This document shows, in pieces, positions 8,928 through 17,059 of a DNA stretch of 41,602 nucleotides. The notes beneath the pieces were generated by a model, which searched no databases, was not told where the DNA came from, and saw only the letters and a list, made by a program, of their open reading frames with translations. This stretch comes from Deltaproteobacteria bacterium (lineage in GTDB: Bacteria; Desulfobacterota; Desulfomonilia; UBA1062). Where the stretch lies: the NCBI GenBank assembly GCA_029547045.1, contig JAKPQL010000096.1:1-41602 (forward strand), written 5' to 3'. Positions within the stretch are counted from its first letter, which is position 1, and every line of letters starts with the position of its first letter. A program made the position numbers and the translations under genes.

Positions 8928-10607
8928 ATGAGGATCATTTATCTCACAGACATCCACGGTGACTTCGAGCGGGTCAAAAACCTGCTCTCCGAGACGGTGG
9001 CCCACCTGTACATCATCGCCGGGGACCTCATCGACATCCCCTTCTACAACATGGAGACCTCCATCCGCTACCACGAGCTCCAGTCGTACTTCCACGGGCT
9101 TCGCATGAAGATGGACGAGGAGGACAAGCTCCTGGAGGACTTCGTTGACGACCTCCTGGAAAGCCCTGACATCACCGACGTGATCCAGGAAAAGGGCACC
9201 CGGTACCAGCAGTACACCATCCGGGCCAGGAGGGTCATGCAGCAGAAGTACAAGGTGCTCATGAACATCATCTCCATGAAGAAGAAGTCCAGGGTTTTCT
9301 GTCTGCCCGGCAACTACGACATGGACCTCAAGTACACCTCCCTTCACGACCACGACCTGCATCTCCACTGGTACAAGATCGACGACCTGCGCATCTGCGG
9401 GTACGGTGGCGCGGAGGTCTGGACACCCGGCATCCCGGAGCGCTATATCGTGCAGTACCAGGCAGGCATGGACGCCTACGGCAGGAGGAACAGGAAACGC
9501 AACGAGATGTACCCCTTCTTCCGCATGGTCAAGCCCCACATCATCGTGGCACACCAGCCCGCCTACGGGATCAACGACAACACGAGCGCAGGCGGCGCCT
9601 TCGGATCGCCGCTGCTTCGCACCTATTGCGACGACAACCCTGTCATGCTCTGTCTCACGGGACACGCCCACGACTCCTGGGGGGTGAAGCTCCACGAGGG
9701 CACACTCTACCTGAATCCCTCGAACTTCGGCCAGGTGACGGGACCCACGGGAGAGGTGACCGAGGGCGGGTTCTTCTACCAGATCGAGATAGACCACCTG
9801 AACCTCAAGAGCGTGATCTTCAAGAAGTTCCACGACGGCCGCGTGTTCGACGTGGCAGACTACTACCCGCACGGCGGGAAGTGGGTGGAAGAGATCATCG
9901 ACCGCGAACGCTACGAAGCCCTGAAAGACCGACGGAACTACGACATGAAGGACGTGAAGTACTCCCACATCCCCGAGATCCAGCTCTTCAAGGAGATCAG
10001 ACAGTTTTTCCGCATGTATCAGACCCCTGAGACCGAGGAGCGCGTGGACAAGCTGGAGGAGGTCGTGGACCTGCTGGAGGACAAGCTCCAGGGGGAGATA
10101 GCCATGGACGTCATGGGCTCGGTGAACATGGGCACCTCACACGCGGGCAGCGACATCGACCTGGTACTGTACCTGCGGTGCGGCACCGACTGCACGGACG
10201 GCCACAACGAGTGCGACACCTCCTTGGAGACCCAGGCCATGGTCAGGGAGCTCCTGGGCGACAGGTTCGAGCCTCACTTCATGGACTGCATCGACCTCAA
10301 CCACGTGGAAAAGAGCATCGAGGAGAAGAACTTCGAGTGCGAGATCCTCCAGCGCTTCGTGGCATACCGGTCCATCTGCCGGCCCATCAACTACCGGGTC
10401 ATCGCGCCCGTGGAGGACCTGCTGAACACGGACATGATCTTCCGGAAGGAGGTGGAGGGGAGCACACAGAGCTATATCCAGATCTTCGCCCATACCTCCG
10501 AGCACGTCCGCTCGCTGAAGAAGTACGAGTCCCGTCTCAACGACCTGGGCATCAAGGTGCCCGAGTCGGTGAAGCGGACCATCAAGCAGTACCTGAAGGA
10601 AGACTGA
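8928..10607 (+). CDS. Metallophosphoesterase-nucleotidyltransferase fusion protein
   Basis: A 559-residue cytoplasmic protein with two catalytic modules. Residues 1-300 form a calcineurin-like metallophosphoesterase: D8/H10 (TDIHGD), GD at 32-33 (AGDLID), GNYD at 128-131, H209 (VAHQP) and GHAH at 245-248. The usual GNHD motif is GNYD here, so the acid/base histidine is replaced by tyrosine. A charged helical insert of about 80 residues separates the GD and GN motifs. After a helical linker, residues about 390-470 form a nucleotidyltransferase domain of the pol-beta superfamily with the motif GSVNMGTSHAGSDIDL, giving Ser398 and the metal-binding Asp409 and Asp411. About 90 further helical residues follow. 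The start ATG has only a weak ribosome site. The substrate is unknown. By analogy with tRNA nucleotidyltransferases that carry phosphohydrolase domains, an RNA-end or nucleotide-modification role is possible, but this is inference. Confidence 0.85.
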   Translation: MRIIYLTDIHGDFERVKNLLSETVAHLYIIAGDLIDIPFYNMETSIRYHELQSYFHGLRMKMDEEDKLLEDFVDDLLESPDITDVIQEKGTRYQQYTIRARRVMQQKYKVLMNIISMKKKSRVFCLPGNYDMDLKYTSLHDHDLHLHWYKIDDLRICGYGGAEVWTPGIPERYIVQYQAGMDAYGRRNRKRNEMYPFFRMVKPHIIVAHQPAYGINDNTSAGGAFGSPLLRTYCDDNPVMLCLTGHAHDSWGVKLHEGTLYLNPSNFGQVTGPTGEVTEGGFFYQIEIDHLNLKSVIFKKFHDGRVFDVADYYPHGGKWVEEIIDRERYEALKDRRNYDMKDVKYSHIPEIQLFKEIRQFFRMYQTPETEERVDKLEEVVDLLEDKLQGEIAMDVMGSVNMGTSHAGSDIDLVLYLRCGTDCTDGHNECDTSLETQAMVRELLGDRFEPHFMDCIDLNHVEKSIEEKNFECEILQRFVAYRSICRPINYRVIAPVEDLLNTDMIFRKEVEGSTQSYIQIFAHTSEHVRSLKKYESRLNDLGIKVPESVKRTIKQYLKED

Positions 10608-10641
10608 CAGGCCCCTCTGTCCGAAGGCGTCCTCCTGCGCA

Positions 10642-12144
10642 TCACACCTTGAACCGTTGCGGCACCATGTCCCGGGCGAAGACCTCGTCCTGCGTCTCTG
10701 CCCGTCGGATCACCTCCGCCTCGGCCCCGTTCACCAGAATGGTGGCTGGCCTGGGCATGGCGTTGAAGTTGCACGCCGACACGTCCTGGTAGGCGCCGGT
10801 GTCGAAGATGGCGATGATGTCCCCGGGCACGACGTGGGGGATCTTCACCTCGGGCAGGATCCGGTCGGCATAGCACGATCTGCCCACGATGTCCGCGAGC
10901 TTCACCGGTGCGTCCAGCGCCCGGTTGGCCCAGACGAACTCGTGCCGGTTCCCCTCGTACACGCCGCCCGCGAAGAAGAAGTAGGTGGTGTCCAGGAGCA
11001 CCCAGTTCCAGGCTATGGGCCTGCTCTGGTGCTTGGTTTTCACCACGGTGCTCAGATGGATCCCCGCGTTGCCGTACAGGCTCCTGCCGGGCTCGATCTG
11101 GAAGGTGACGCCCCTGGTGCTGATGCCCTCTCCGGCCAGAGCCCCCCGCAGGGTCTGCGTGATGTCCCGGGCATAGTCCTCGATGGCGGGGCGCATGCGG
11201 ACCCCTTTCTTCCCCAGGAACAGCGGCATGATCCGGGAGATGACCCCGTAGCGCCGCTGTTCCCCGAGCACCTTCAGCGCGATGAGACCTGCCCAGAGCC
11301 CCGCGAAGAGCAGGGTCTCGCCGGCCGAGGCCATCATCCTGCCGAAGGGGTCGCGGGGGGTGGGGATGCCGCCGCCCACGTCGATTTCCCGGGGTGTCCA
11401 CCCTCCCCAGAGGTCTCTCAGCCGGGCGATGAGGCCCGCGTACCTCCTGATGGTCTCCCTCCACACGGCCAGGCTGTAATGGTGGCGGCCCAGGTGCATG
11501 TGGACCCCGGCAAGATCGATGTGCGCTGATGCCAGGGCCCGTTTGCCCAGGGGGATGACGTGCTCGGTGGGTATGCCGTTCTTGTAGACCTGGAAGCCCA
11601 GGTCTATGGGCACCATCTCGGCTGCGAAGCCGGTGGGTTGCCAGAGGTTCGGGAAATCGGGCCTCAGGCGCAGCCTGACCCGCGCCCTCACCCCGAGCTG
11701 TGCCGCCACCTTCTCTATGATGTCGAGCTCGTCCAGGTCGTCCACGGTGATCTTGACCCCTGCCCTCAGGCACGTCCCGATGTATCCCTCGCTCTTGCCG
11801 CCGCCGTTCACCGAGACGAGATCCGGGTCCACCCCGGAGTCCAGGGCGCTCCTGAGCTCCCCTGCCGAGTACACGTCGCAGCCCGCGCCCTCGAGGGTGA
11901 GGATGCGGCGTACGGCAGGGAGCCAGTTCGCCTTGATGGCGGGCAGGATCTCCACCCTGCCCTCGGGCCAATGCCCGGCAAAAGCCTCCCGGTACCGCCG
12001 GTAGTTCCTCCGGAGCTGGTTCTCCGACATGACGAACACGGGCGATCCGAACCGCTTTACCAGCGCGGTGGTGTCGCACTCCTCCATGAAGAGGCGGCCA
12101 TCCCGTATGGACAGGCACTCGTCGATCATCCTCTGGTTTGCCAT
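10642..12144 (-). CDS. LysA-like PLP-dependent amino-acid decarboxylase (fold type III)
   Basis: A 500-residue protein of the alanine-racemase/diaminopimelate-decarboxylase fold. Visible motifs are PLP lysine K71 in PAIKAN, GVHMHLGRHH, the glycine-rich phosphate loop DVGGGIPTP, EPGRSLYGNAG, a catalytic-type cysteine in GRSCYADRIL, and the C-terminal GAYQDVSACNFN with PRPA, equivalent to the GAY...N motif of LysA. It is about 80 residues longer than a typical LysA. Most of the excess is an insert between the GGG and EPGR motifs that includes a hydrophobic stretch (LLFAGLWAGLIALKVLG). The substrate may therefore not be diaminopimelate; carboxynorspermidine or ornithine/arginine-type enzymes share the fold. 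No lysine-biosynthesis gene is adjacent. The start is supported by AAGGGGGAG upstream. It converges on the phosphoesterase fusion gene with 34 bases between them. Confidence 0.82.
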   Translation of the reverse strand: MANQRMIDECLSIRDGRLFMEECDTTALVKRFGSPVFVMSENQLRRNYRRYREAFAGHWPEGRVEILPAIKANWLPAVRRILTLEGAGCDVYSAGELRSALDSGVDPDLVSVNGGGKSEGYIGTCLRAGVKITVDDLDELDIIEKVAAQLGVRARVRLRLRPDFPNLWQPTGFAAEMVPIDLGFQVYKNGIPTEHVIPLGKRALASAHIDLAGVHMHLGRHHYSLAVWRETIRRYAGLIARLRDLWGGWTPREIDVGGGIPTPRDPFGRMMASAGETLLFAGLWAGLIALKVLGEQRRYGVISRIMPLFLGKKGVRMRPAIEDYARDITQTLRGALAGEGISTRGVTFQIEPGRSLYGNAGIHLSTVVKTKHQSRPIAWNWVLLDTTYFFFAGGVYEGNRHEFVWANRALDAPVKLADIVGRSCYADRILPEVKIPHVVPGDIIAIFDTGAYQDVSACNFNAMPRPATILVNGAEAEVIRRAETQDEVFARDMVPQRFKV

Positions 12145-12301
12145 TGCTTCTCCCCCTTCTCTGCATCAGTCTCCAGGACAGGTACCTGCAGATAATAGTA
12201 AGCATCCATGCAGAGGATACAACTCCCCTGTACCCACATCCCTGCTGTTGCACGCATCACCGCTTGATCATGCACCGGTTGTATGAGATGCTCAGGTCCG
12301 C

Positions 12302-12778
12302 ATGAACGCCTACATACACAAGTACCTCATCAACCCCCTGGGCGCGCTCCTCGCTCAGGGCATCACGCCGTCCAGGCTCGCCCTGAGCCTGGCCAGCGGG
12401 GTCACCATCGGCATCTTCCCCATCGTGGGCACCACCACGGCCATCTGCACCATGGCGGCCATCGCGTTCCGCATGAACCTCCTGGTGATCCAGCTCGGGA
12501 ACTGGATCGTATACCCTCTGCAGTTCGCGCTCATCGTACCCTTCCTCATCCTGGGAGAGAAGCTCTTCGGCAGCACCTCGAACCTGTCGCCGGCCCACGT
12601 GGCTAACCTCATGCGGGCAGACATCATGCTCGCGGTGAGGACCGTTTCGCAGATGATCCTGCACGGCGCCCTTGCCTGGGCCCTGTGCGCGCCGCTGGTG
12701 CTGCTCCTGTCCTACGCGGTGATCCTGCCGCTCATCAGGATCCTGCATTCCCGGGTCACGTCGGGACGTCCCTCATGA
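12302..12778 (+). CDS. DUF2062 membrane protein
   Basis: A 158-residue protein with the DUF2062 pattern: an N-terminal segment with GITPSRLALSLASGVTIGIF, then PIVGTTTAICTMAAIAF, RMNLLVIQLGNWIVYPLQF, and a final hydrophobic pair near residues 120-150. It has three to four predicted membrane segments. The biochemical function of the family is not established; members are often found near glycosyltransferases or lipid genes. Its stop overlaps the start of queH (ATGA), so the two are translationally coupled. That coupling may be only organisational. Confidence 0.82.
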   Translation: MNAYIHKYLINPLGALLAQGITPSRLALSLASGVTIGIFPIVGTTTAICTMAAIAFRMNLLVIQLGNWIVYPLQFALIVPFLILGEKLFGSTSNLSPAHVANLMRADIMLAVRTVSQMILHGALAWALCAPLVLLLSYAVILPLIRILHSRVTSGRPS

Positions 12779-13326
12779 GCACACCCCCCCTGAAAGGCCG
12801 CATCCTGCTCCACGTGTGCTGCGCCCCCTGCTCCACCGTGGCCGTGGAGCGGCTCCTGGAGGAGGGCTGGGGCGTGGTCCTGTTCTTCAGCAACTCCAAC
12901 ATCCACCCCGGGGAGGAGTATTGCAAACGGCTGGCCGAGGCGAGAAGCCTCGCATCCACCATGGAGCTCGAGCTCGTGGAGGATGTCTACGACCATAAGG
13001 CGTGGCTCGAGTGTGTCCGAGGCCTGGAAAACGAGCCGGAGCGTGGCAGACGCTGCCTGAAGTGCTTCCAGTACAATCTGCGCCGCACGGCCGCGACCAT
13101 GGAGCACCTGGGTCTCGATTGCTTCACCACCACGCTCACGGTGAGTCGCCACAAGTCGTCCGGGGACATCTTCGCCGTGGCCGCCGCCCTTCCGGGCTTC
13201 ATTGCCATGGATTTCAAGAAGCGAGACGGCTATGCCCGGAGCATTGCGCTCAGCAGGACCCTGGAGCTCTACCGCCAGGGGTACTGCGGGTGCGAGTTCA
13301 GCATGGTGCGGCGAGGCACAAAGTGA
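12775..13326 (+). CDS. queH: Epoxyqueuosine reductase QueH
   Basis: A 183-residue protein of the DUF208/QueH family, which reduces epoxyqueuosine to queuosine in tRNA anticodons using an iron-sulphur cluster, as a non-homologous replacement for QueG. Conserved cysteine motifs are visible: HVCCAPCST near the N-terminus, GRRCLKCFQYNL in the middle, and YCGCEFS near the C-terminus. FFSNSNIHPGEEY and TTLTVSRHKSS are also typical. The frame is open from 12685, but the ATG at 12775 overlaps the DUF2062 stop and starts directly before the conserved fold, so it is preferred. No other queuosine gene is in the window. Confidence 0.93.
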   Translation: MSTPPLKGRILLHVCCAPCSTVAVERLLEEGWGVVLFFSNSNIHPGEEYCKRLAEARSLASTMELELVEDVYDHKAWLECVRGLENEPERGRRCLKCFQYNLRRTAATMEHLGLDCFTTTLTVSRHKSSGDIFAVAAALPGFIAMDFKKRDGYARSIALSRTLELYRQGYCGCEFSMVRRGTK

Positions 13327-13380
13327 AGAGCAAATCCCTTCCCCTCGATTGTGCAGGGCTCGCCTGGCCTTCGTGGGGAC

Positions 13381-14475
13381 TCATGAATGGGAGCTCCTGA
13401 TCACGTGCACGGAGGTGGCCTTAAAGGCCGCATTCACCGTCATCCCCTGCTTCAGATGGAGGTCTTCCATGGCCAGCGAGGTCACGTGTGCAATGAGCAG
13501 GAACCCGCAGTCGATCTCGAGCCTGTGGATCAGGCCAAAGGACTGAACGCTCCTCACCGTTCCCGTGAACCGGTTTCGTGCGCTGGATTCTGTGCTGGAA
13601 CCGGCGGGGAAGATCATGACATGCTCAGGGCGTACAAGGCACATGACACGCTCTCCGGGCGTGAAGCTCCCGGCTGCCGCGATGGACCTGCCGTTGATGT
13701 CCACCACGAGCACACCAGCCGATGAGTCTCTCACCTCGCCCTCGAGCATGGTTTCGATGCCCACAAAGGCTGCGACGGTCTGATTGACTGGCTGGTGCAT
13801 CACCTCTGACGGGGGGCCTACCTGCACGATGCCTCCCCCCTCCATGAATGCGATCCGGTTCGACATGCGCAGGGCGTCCATGCGGTCGTGGGTTGCCATG
13901 ACGACGGTGGTGCGTCTGGTCTGCATGACGCGGCCGAGGTCATCGATGATGGCCTCCCTGGTGGGGGGATCCAGGGACACGAAGGGTTCGTCCAGGAGAA
14001 CCAGCTCGGGGTTGGTGGCAAAGGCCCGCGCAAGGCTCGTGCGCTGGGCCTCGCCGCCGGATATCTTCCGCGCGGACCGCGACGAAAGGTGCGCTACGCC
14101 GAAGAGTTCGAGATGCTCCTCCACCAGCGGGCGGATATGCGAGCGCCTCATTCCCCGTATCTTGAGTCCGGAGGCCACGTTGTCATACACCGTGGCGTCG
14201 AAGAGGAGCGGCTCCTGGAAGACCATGGCAAGGTGCCTCCGGTACTCGAGCATGTCTGAGCCGTTCGTGATCGCCCTGCCGTGGAACCGTATCTCTCCTG
14301 CGTTCCGCTTCACCAGCCCTGCCAGTCCCAACAGCAGGGTGGACTTGCCCGTGCCGTTGGGGCCGATGAGCGAGAGGAACTCGCCGGCCTGCACGGTCAG
14401 CTCCGATATGTCGAGCACAGGGACCCCTCCCCGGCTCACCTTCAGCCCCCTCACCTCGAGGATGGGCACGCTCAT
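13381..14475 (-). CDS. tupC: Tungstate/molybdate-type ABC transporter ATP-binding protein with TOBE domain
   Basis: A 364-residue ATPase that powers oxyanion import. Walker A is GPNGTGKST near residue 38, the Q loop is in VFQEPLLF, the signature is ISGGEAQR, Walker B is LVLLDEPFVSLD and the switch histidine is in MATHD. A C-terminal TOBE-type domain (FTGTVRSVQSFG...HVTSLAMEDL) fits oxyanion-responsive regulation of the transporter. It is the last gene of the minus-strand cluster. Its ATG overlaps the permease stop by ATGA, showing tight coupling. The assignment as TupC rests on the neighbouring TupA and TupB; the ATPase alone could equally be called ModC- or WtpC-like. The frame runs on upstream beyond the ATG, but that part overlaps tupB and is not coding. 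Confidence 0.9.
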   Translation of the reverse strand: MSVPILEVRGLKVSRGGVPVLDISELTVQAGEFLSLIGPNGTGKSTLLLGLAGLVKRNAGEIRFHGRAITNGSDMLEYRRHLAMVFQEPLLFDATVYDNVASGLKIRGMRRSHIRPLVEEHLELFGVAHLSSRSARKISGGEAQRTSLARAFATNPELVLLDEPFVSLDPPTREAIIDDLGRVMQTRRTTVVMATHDRMDALRMSNRIAFMEGGGIVQVGPPSEVMHQPVNQTVAAFVGIETMLEGEVRDSSAGVLVVDINGRSIAAAGSFTPGERVMCLVRPEHVMIFPAGSSTESSARNRFTGTVRSVQSFGLIHRLEIDCGFLLIAHVTSLAMEDLHLKQGMTVNAAFKATSVHVIRSSHS

Positions 14476-15170
14476 CTGGGCCGCTCCCGCTGCTGGATGC
14501 CGGTGAGGATGGCGTTGATGCAGAAGGTGAAGATGAGCAGGATAACGCCCAGAGCGATGGCGATGTCGAAATTGCCCTTGCCCGTCTCCATGACCGTGGC
14601 CGTGGTGAGCACCCGGGTGTACCCCTTGATGTTGCCGCCCACCATGATGGACGCCCCCACCTCGGAGATGACCCCGCCGAAGCCCGCCATGACCGCGGCC
14701 AGCAGCGGCAGCCTGGCCTCCTTGATGAGCATCCAGATCATCTGGGCCCGGGTGGCTCCCAGCGCCAGGATCTGGAGCCGCAGGGCCTCGGGGAGCTTCT
14801 GGATGGAGGCGAGCGAGATGCCGGCAACGATGGGCGTGGCGATGACCGCCTGGGCGATGATGATGGCCGTGGGCGTGTAGAGGAGCTCGAAGAGGCCCAG
14901 AGGGCCGTTGCGCCACAGGAAGATGGTCACGAACAGTCCCACCACCACGGGCGGCACGCCCATGCCGGTGTTGATGAGGCTCACCACGAGCCTCCTGCCC
15001 GGGAAGCGGGTGAGCGCCACCACGGTCCCCAGCGAGATGCCGATGAACAGGCTGATGAAGGTGGCGGTCCCGGACACCTTGAGCGAGAGCCACGTGATCC
15101 CGAGCACCTCCGGGTCCAGCGTGAACAGGAGCCATATCGCCTTCCTGATACCTTCTATGATAAGTTCCAT
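14472..15170 (-). CDS. tupB: Tungstate ABC transporter permease
   Basis: A 232-residue inner-membrane permease of the TupB type with about five to six membrane helices. The family patterns are visible: WLSLKVSGTATFISLFIG, GMGVPPVVVGLFV, and the ATPase-contact loop with ALGATRAQMIWMLIKEARLPLL followed by GFGGVISEVGASIMVGGNI. It lies between tupA, from which it is separated by a hairpin, and tupC, which it overlaps. Together they form an ABC importer for tungstate, needed for tungsto-enzymes such as aldehyde oxidoreductases or formate dehydrogenases. Confidence 0.92.
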   Translation of the reverse strand: MELIIEGIRKAIWLLFTLDPEVLGITWLSLKVSGTATFISLFIGISLGTVVALTRFPGRRLVVSLINTGMGVPPVVVGLFVTIFLWRNGPLGLFELLYTPTAIIIAQAVIATPIVAGISLASIQKLPEALRLQILALGATRAQMIWMLIKEARLPLLAAVMAGFGGVISEVGASIMVGGNIKGYTRVLTTATVMETGKGNFDIAIALGVILLIFTFCINAILTGIQQRERPR

Positions 15171-15191
15171 GGGCCTGTCCTGAAGGGAGTC

Positions 15192-15219
15192 GGGCGGGCA
15201 GGATCATCCCCGCCCGCCC
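15192..15219 (-). terminator. Strong hairpin between tupA and tupB
   Basis: A perfect 8-bp GC stem, GGGCGGGC (15192-15199) with GCCCGCCC (15212-15219), lies in the 57-base gap between the tupA stop and the tupB start. There is no T-run in either direction. In ABC operons such hairpins commonly protect the binding-protein mRNA or partly terminate transcription, so that more binding protein than permease is made. Confidence 0.65.
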
Positions 15220-15228
15220 CTGTGTGAC

Positions 15229-16074
15229 CTACTCGTATTCCGGCTTGCCGGCATCCGGGAAGAAGAGCGGGCTGCCGTACTTGTCCACACCGAACGTGGT
15301 GATGATTGCCTGCGCCTCCTTGCTCACCATGAAGTCGGCAAAGGCCTTTCCTGCGGGTGCGTTCACCTTGGGGAACTTGGCGGGGTTCACGTCGATGACG
15401 TGGTAGACGTTCAGGAGAATGGCGTCACCCTCCACCAGGATGTCCAGGCCCAGGTTCTTCTTGAGTGCAAGGTAGGTGCCCCGGTCCGTGAGGGTGTAGG
15501 TCTTCTTCTCAGCGGAAACGTTCAGGGTCTGGCCCATGCCGAGCCCGGTCTGCTGGTAGTACTTCTGACCCTCGGGGTTGAGCCCGGAGGCCTTCCACAG
15601 GTCCTTCTCCTTGGCATGGGTGCCCGAGTTGTCGCCCCGGGAAGTGAACACCGCTCCCTTGTCCGCGATCTGCTTCATAGCCTCGGCGGCGGACTTCATG
15701 CCCCTGATCCCTGCCGGGTCGGCCCTCGGGCCCACGATGATGAAGTCGTTGTGCATGACGAGCTTCCGGCTCACACCGTTGCCCTCGGCCATGAACTTCT
15801 TCTCGGCGGCAGAGGAGTGCACGAGCAGGACATCCGCCTCGCCCTTGGAGCCCATGGCCATGGCCTGGCCCGAGCCCACGGCAATGGTCTTCACGAAGTA
15901 CCCGGTCTTCTTCTCGAAGATGGGGATGAGCACGTCCAGCAGACCCGTGTCCTGGGTGCTGGTGGTGGTTGCCAGGATGAGGTTCTTCTGGGCCGCCTCG
16001 GCGGGAGAACCCGCGACCAGGGCTGCCAGACACAGGGCCAGGATCCATACCAGTGACAGGTTACGCATCTTCAT
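15229..16074 (-). CDS. tupA: Tungstate ABC transporter substrate-binding protein
   Basis: A 281-residue periplasmic protein with signal peptide MKMRNLSLVWILALCLAALV...PAEA. The mature protein begins with LATTTSTQDTGLLD, the TupA signature whose TTTS segment contributes to the oxyanion pocket. IAVGSGQAMAMGSKGEADVLLVHS, FIIVGPRADPAGI and FTSRGDNSGTHAKE are also characteristic of tungstate binders. It lies 29 bases downstream of a divergent paralogue and upstream of tupB and tupC. The length and motifs are normal for the family, so this is the best candidate for the functional tungstate receptor. Confidence 0.94.
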   Translation of the reverse strand: MKMRNLSLVWILALCLAALVAGSPAEAAQKNLILATTTSTQDTGLLDVLIPIFEKKTGYFVKTIAVGSGQAMAMGSKGEADVLLVHSSAAEKKFMAEGNGVSRKLVMHNDFIIVGPRADPAGIRGMKSAAEAMKQIADKGAVFTSRGDNSGTHAKEKDLWKASGLNPEGQKYYQQTGLGMGQTLNVSAEKKTYTLTDRGTYLALKKNLGLDILVEGDAILLNVYHVIDVNPAKFPKVNAPAGKAFADFMVSKEAQAIITTFGVDKYGSPLFFPDAGKPEYE

Positions 16075-16103
16075 GATCTTCTCCTCTCATGTGTTCGCAG
16101 GGT

Positions 16104-16955
16104 CTACTGCTTCTTCTGCGCCTTGTACGCGTCGGACTCCGGGAAGAACAGCGGCTGGCCGTAGGTGTCCTTGCCGAAGTCCTCTATGATCTTCTGCCCC
16201 TTCTTCGGATCGGTGAGCCACTTCACGAAGGCAAGGGCCTCCTTGTGGTAGACCCTGGGGCACTTGGCCGGGTTCACCGGGATGAGCGAGATGTGATTCA
16301 GGAGTGCCTCGTCGCCTTCCACGAGCACCTCGAGCTTGATCTTGCCCTTGAGGGTGAGGAAGGTGGCCCGGTCGATGACCGTATACGAGGTCTTCTGATC
16401 GGCAAAGAGCAGCGTCGAGACATTCCCCTCGGATCCCTTCTCGTAGACCGTGTACCACGGGCCCGAGGGCTTGATGCCCGCGCCGTCCCACAGACCGAGC
16501 TCGGCCATGTGGGTTCCCGACTTGTCCCCGCGGCTGATGAAGGGTGCGGCCTTGGCGGCTATGGCCTTCATGGCCTCGGCGGCGGTCTTCATGCCCTTGA
16601 TCCCGGCCGGGTCGGCTGCCGGGCCCACGATGACGAAGTCGTTGTACATGAGAGGGATGCGCTCCGTGCCGAAGCCCGCCGCCACGAACTTCTCCTCCAG
16701 GGCCTTGGCGTGCACCATGACGAGGTCCACGTTGCATCCCTCCCCGATCTTGAGCGCAGCGCCCGTGCCAGCGCCCACGTGCCGCACCCGCACCCCCGTC
16801 TCCTTCTCGTAGGCGTTCTCCAGGGCGGACACGATCCCGGCATCGATGGGGCCGATGGTGCTGGACATCAGGATGAACCCTGCGTCCTGTGCCTGCGAGA
16901 GCACGGGAAGACACATGAACAGACCGATAAGTACCGCTGTATACCCCTTCTTCAT
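16104..16955 (-). CDS. Divergent TupA-like oxyanion-binding protein
   Basis: A 283-residue secreted paralogue of TupA with signal peptide MKKGYTAVLIGLFMCLPVLSQA. It keeps the family layout: VGAGTGAALKIGEGCNVDLVMVH, FVIVGPAADPAGIKGM, FISRGDKSGTHMAEL and the C-terminal GQPLFFPES. The first pocket motif differs: LATTTSTQDTGLLD in the neighbour is LMSSTIGPIDAGIV here. Because that loop contributes to the anion site, the ligand or its affinity may differ. GGAGGAGG lies upstream of the ATG. It is first in the row of four transporter genes, behind the regulator. Possible roles are a second receptor for the same permease, a molybdate- or other-oxyanion-specific receptor, or an intermediate on the way to loss. 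Confidence 0.85.
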   Translation of the reverse strand: MKKGYTAVLIGLFMCLPVLSQAQDAGFILMSSTIGPIDAGIVSALENAYEKETGVRVRHVGAGTGAALKIGEGCNVDLVMVHAKALEEKFVAAGFGTERIPLMYNDFVIVGPAADPAGIKGMKTAAEAMKAIAAKAAPFISRGDKSGTHMAELGLWDGAGIKPSGPWYTVYEKGSEGNVSTLLFADQKTSYTVIDRATFLTLKGKIKLEVLVEGDEALLNHISLIPVNPAKCPRVYHKEALAFVKWLTDPKKGQKIIEDFGKDTYGQPLFFPESDAYKAQKKQ

Positions 16956-17009
16956 GATCCCTCCTCCATGTTTTGTTCAATCTGCCTGTCTGCGACAACT
17001 CCTCATAAA

Positions 17010-17023
17010 GAGGGACATCCCTC
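17010..17023. promoter_or_regulatory. Dyad GAGGGA-CA-TCCCTC upstream of the tup cluster
   Basis: A perfect 6-bp inverted repeat with a 2-base centre lies about 55 bases upstream of the first transporter gene and 37 bases downstream of the regulator stop. On the minus strand it reads into TTTATG, so it could be a small terminator for the regulator mRNA or an operator for the transporter genes. Confidence 0.35.
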
Positions 17024-17059
17024 CGAACCCCTTCACCTCACACCCTGGCACATGCCGGA

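Noticed and set aside
10472-12253. 593-codon minus-strand open frame overlapping the LysA-like gene in another frame
   Set aside because: The neighbouring frame encodes the conserved PLP-enzyme motifs; this one shows only arginine/glycine/histidine-rich noise.
13381-15207. 608-codon minus-strand frame that would fuse tupB sequence to tupC
   Set aside because: Only the part from ATG 14475 matches the ATPase. The upstream part is tupB read in the wrong frame; tupB itself is intact in its own frame and overlaps by ATGA.
16956-17059. Molybdenum/tungsten-cofactor riboswitch ahead of the transporter genes
   Set aside because: The gap is only 104 bases and holds a single small dyad; I see no multi-stem aptamer-like architecture.
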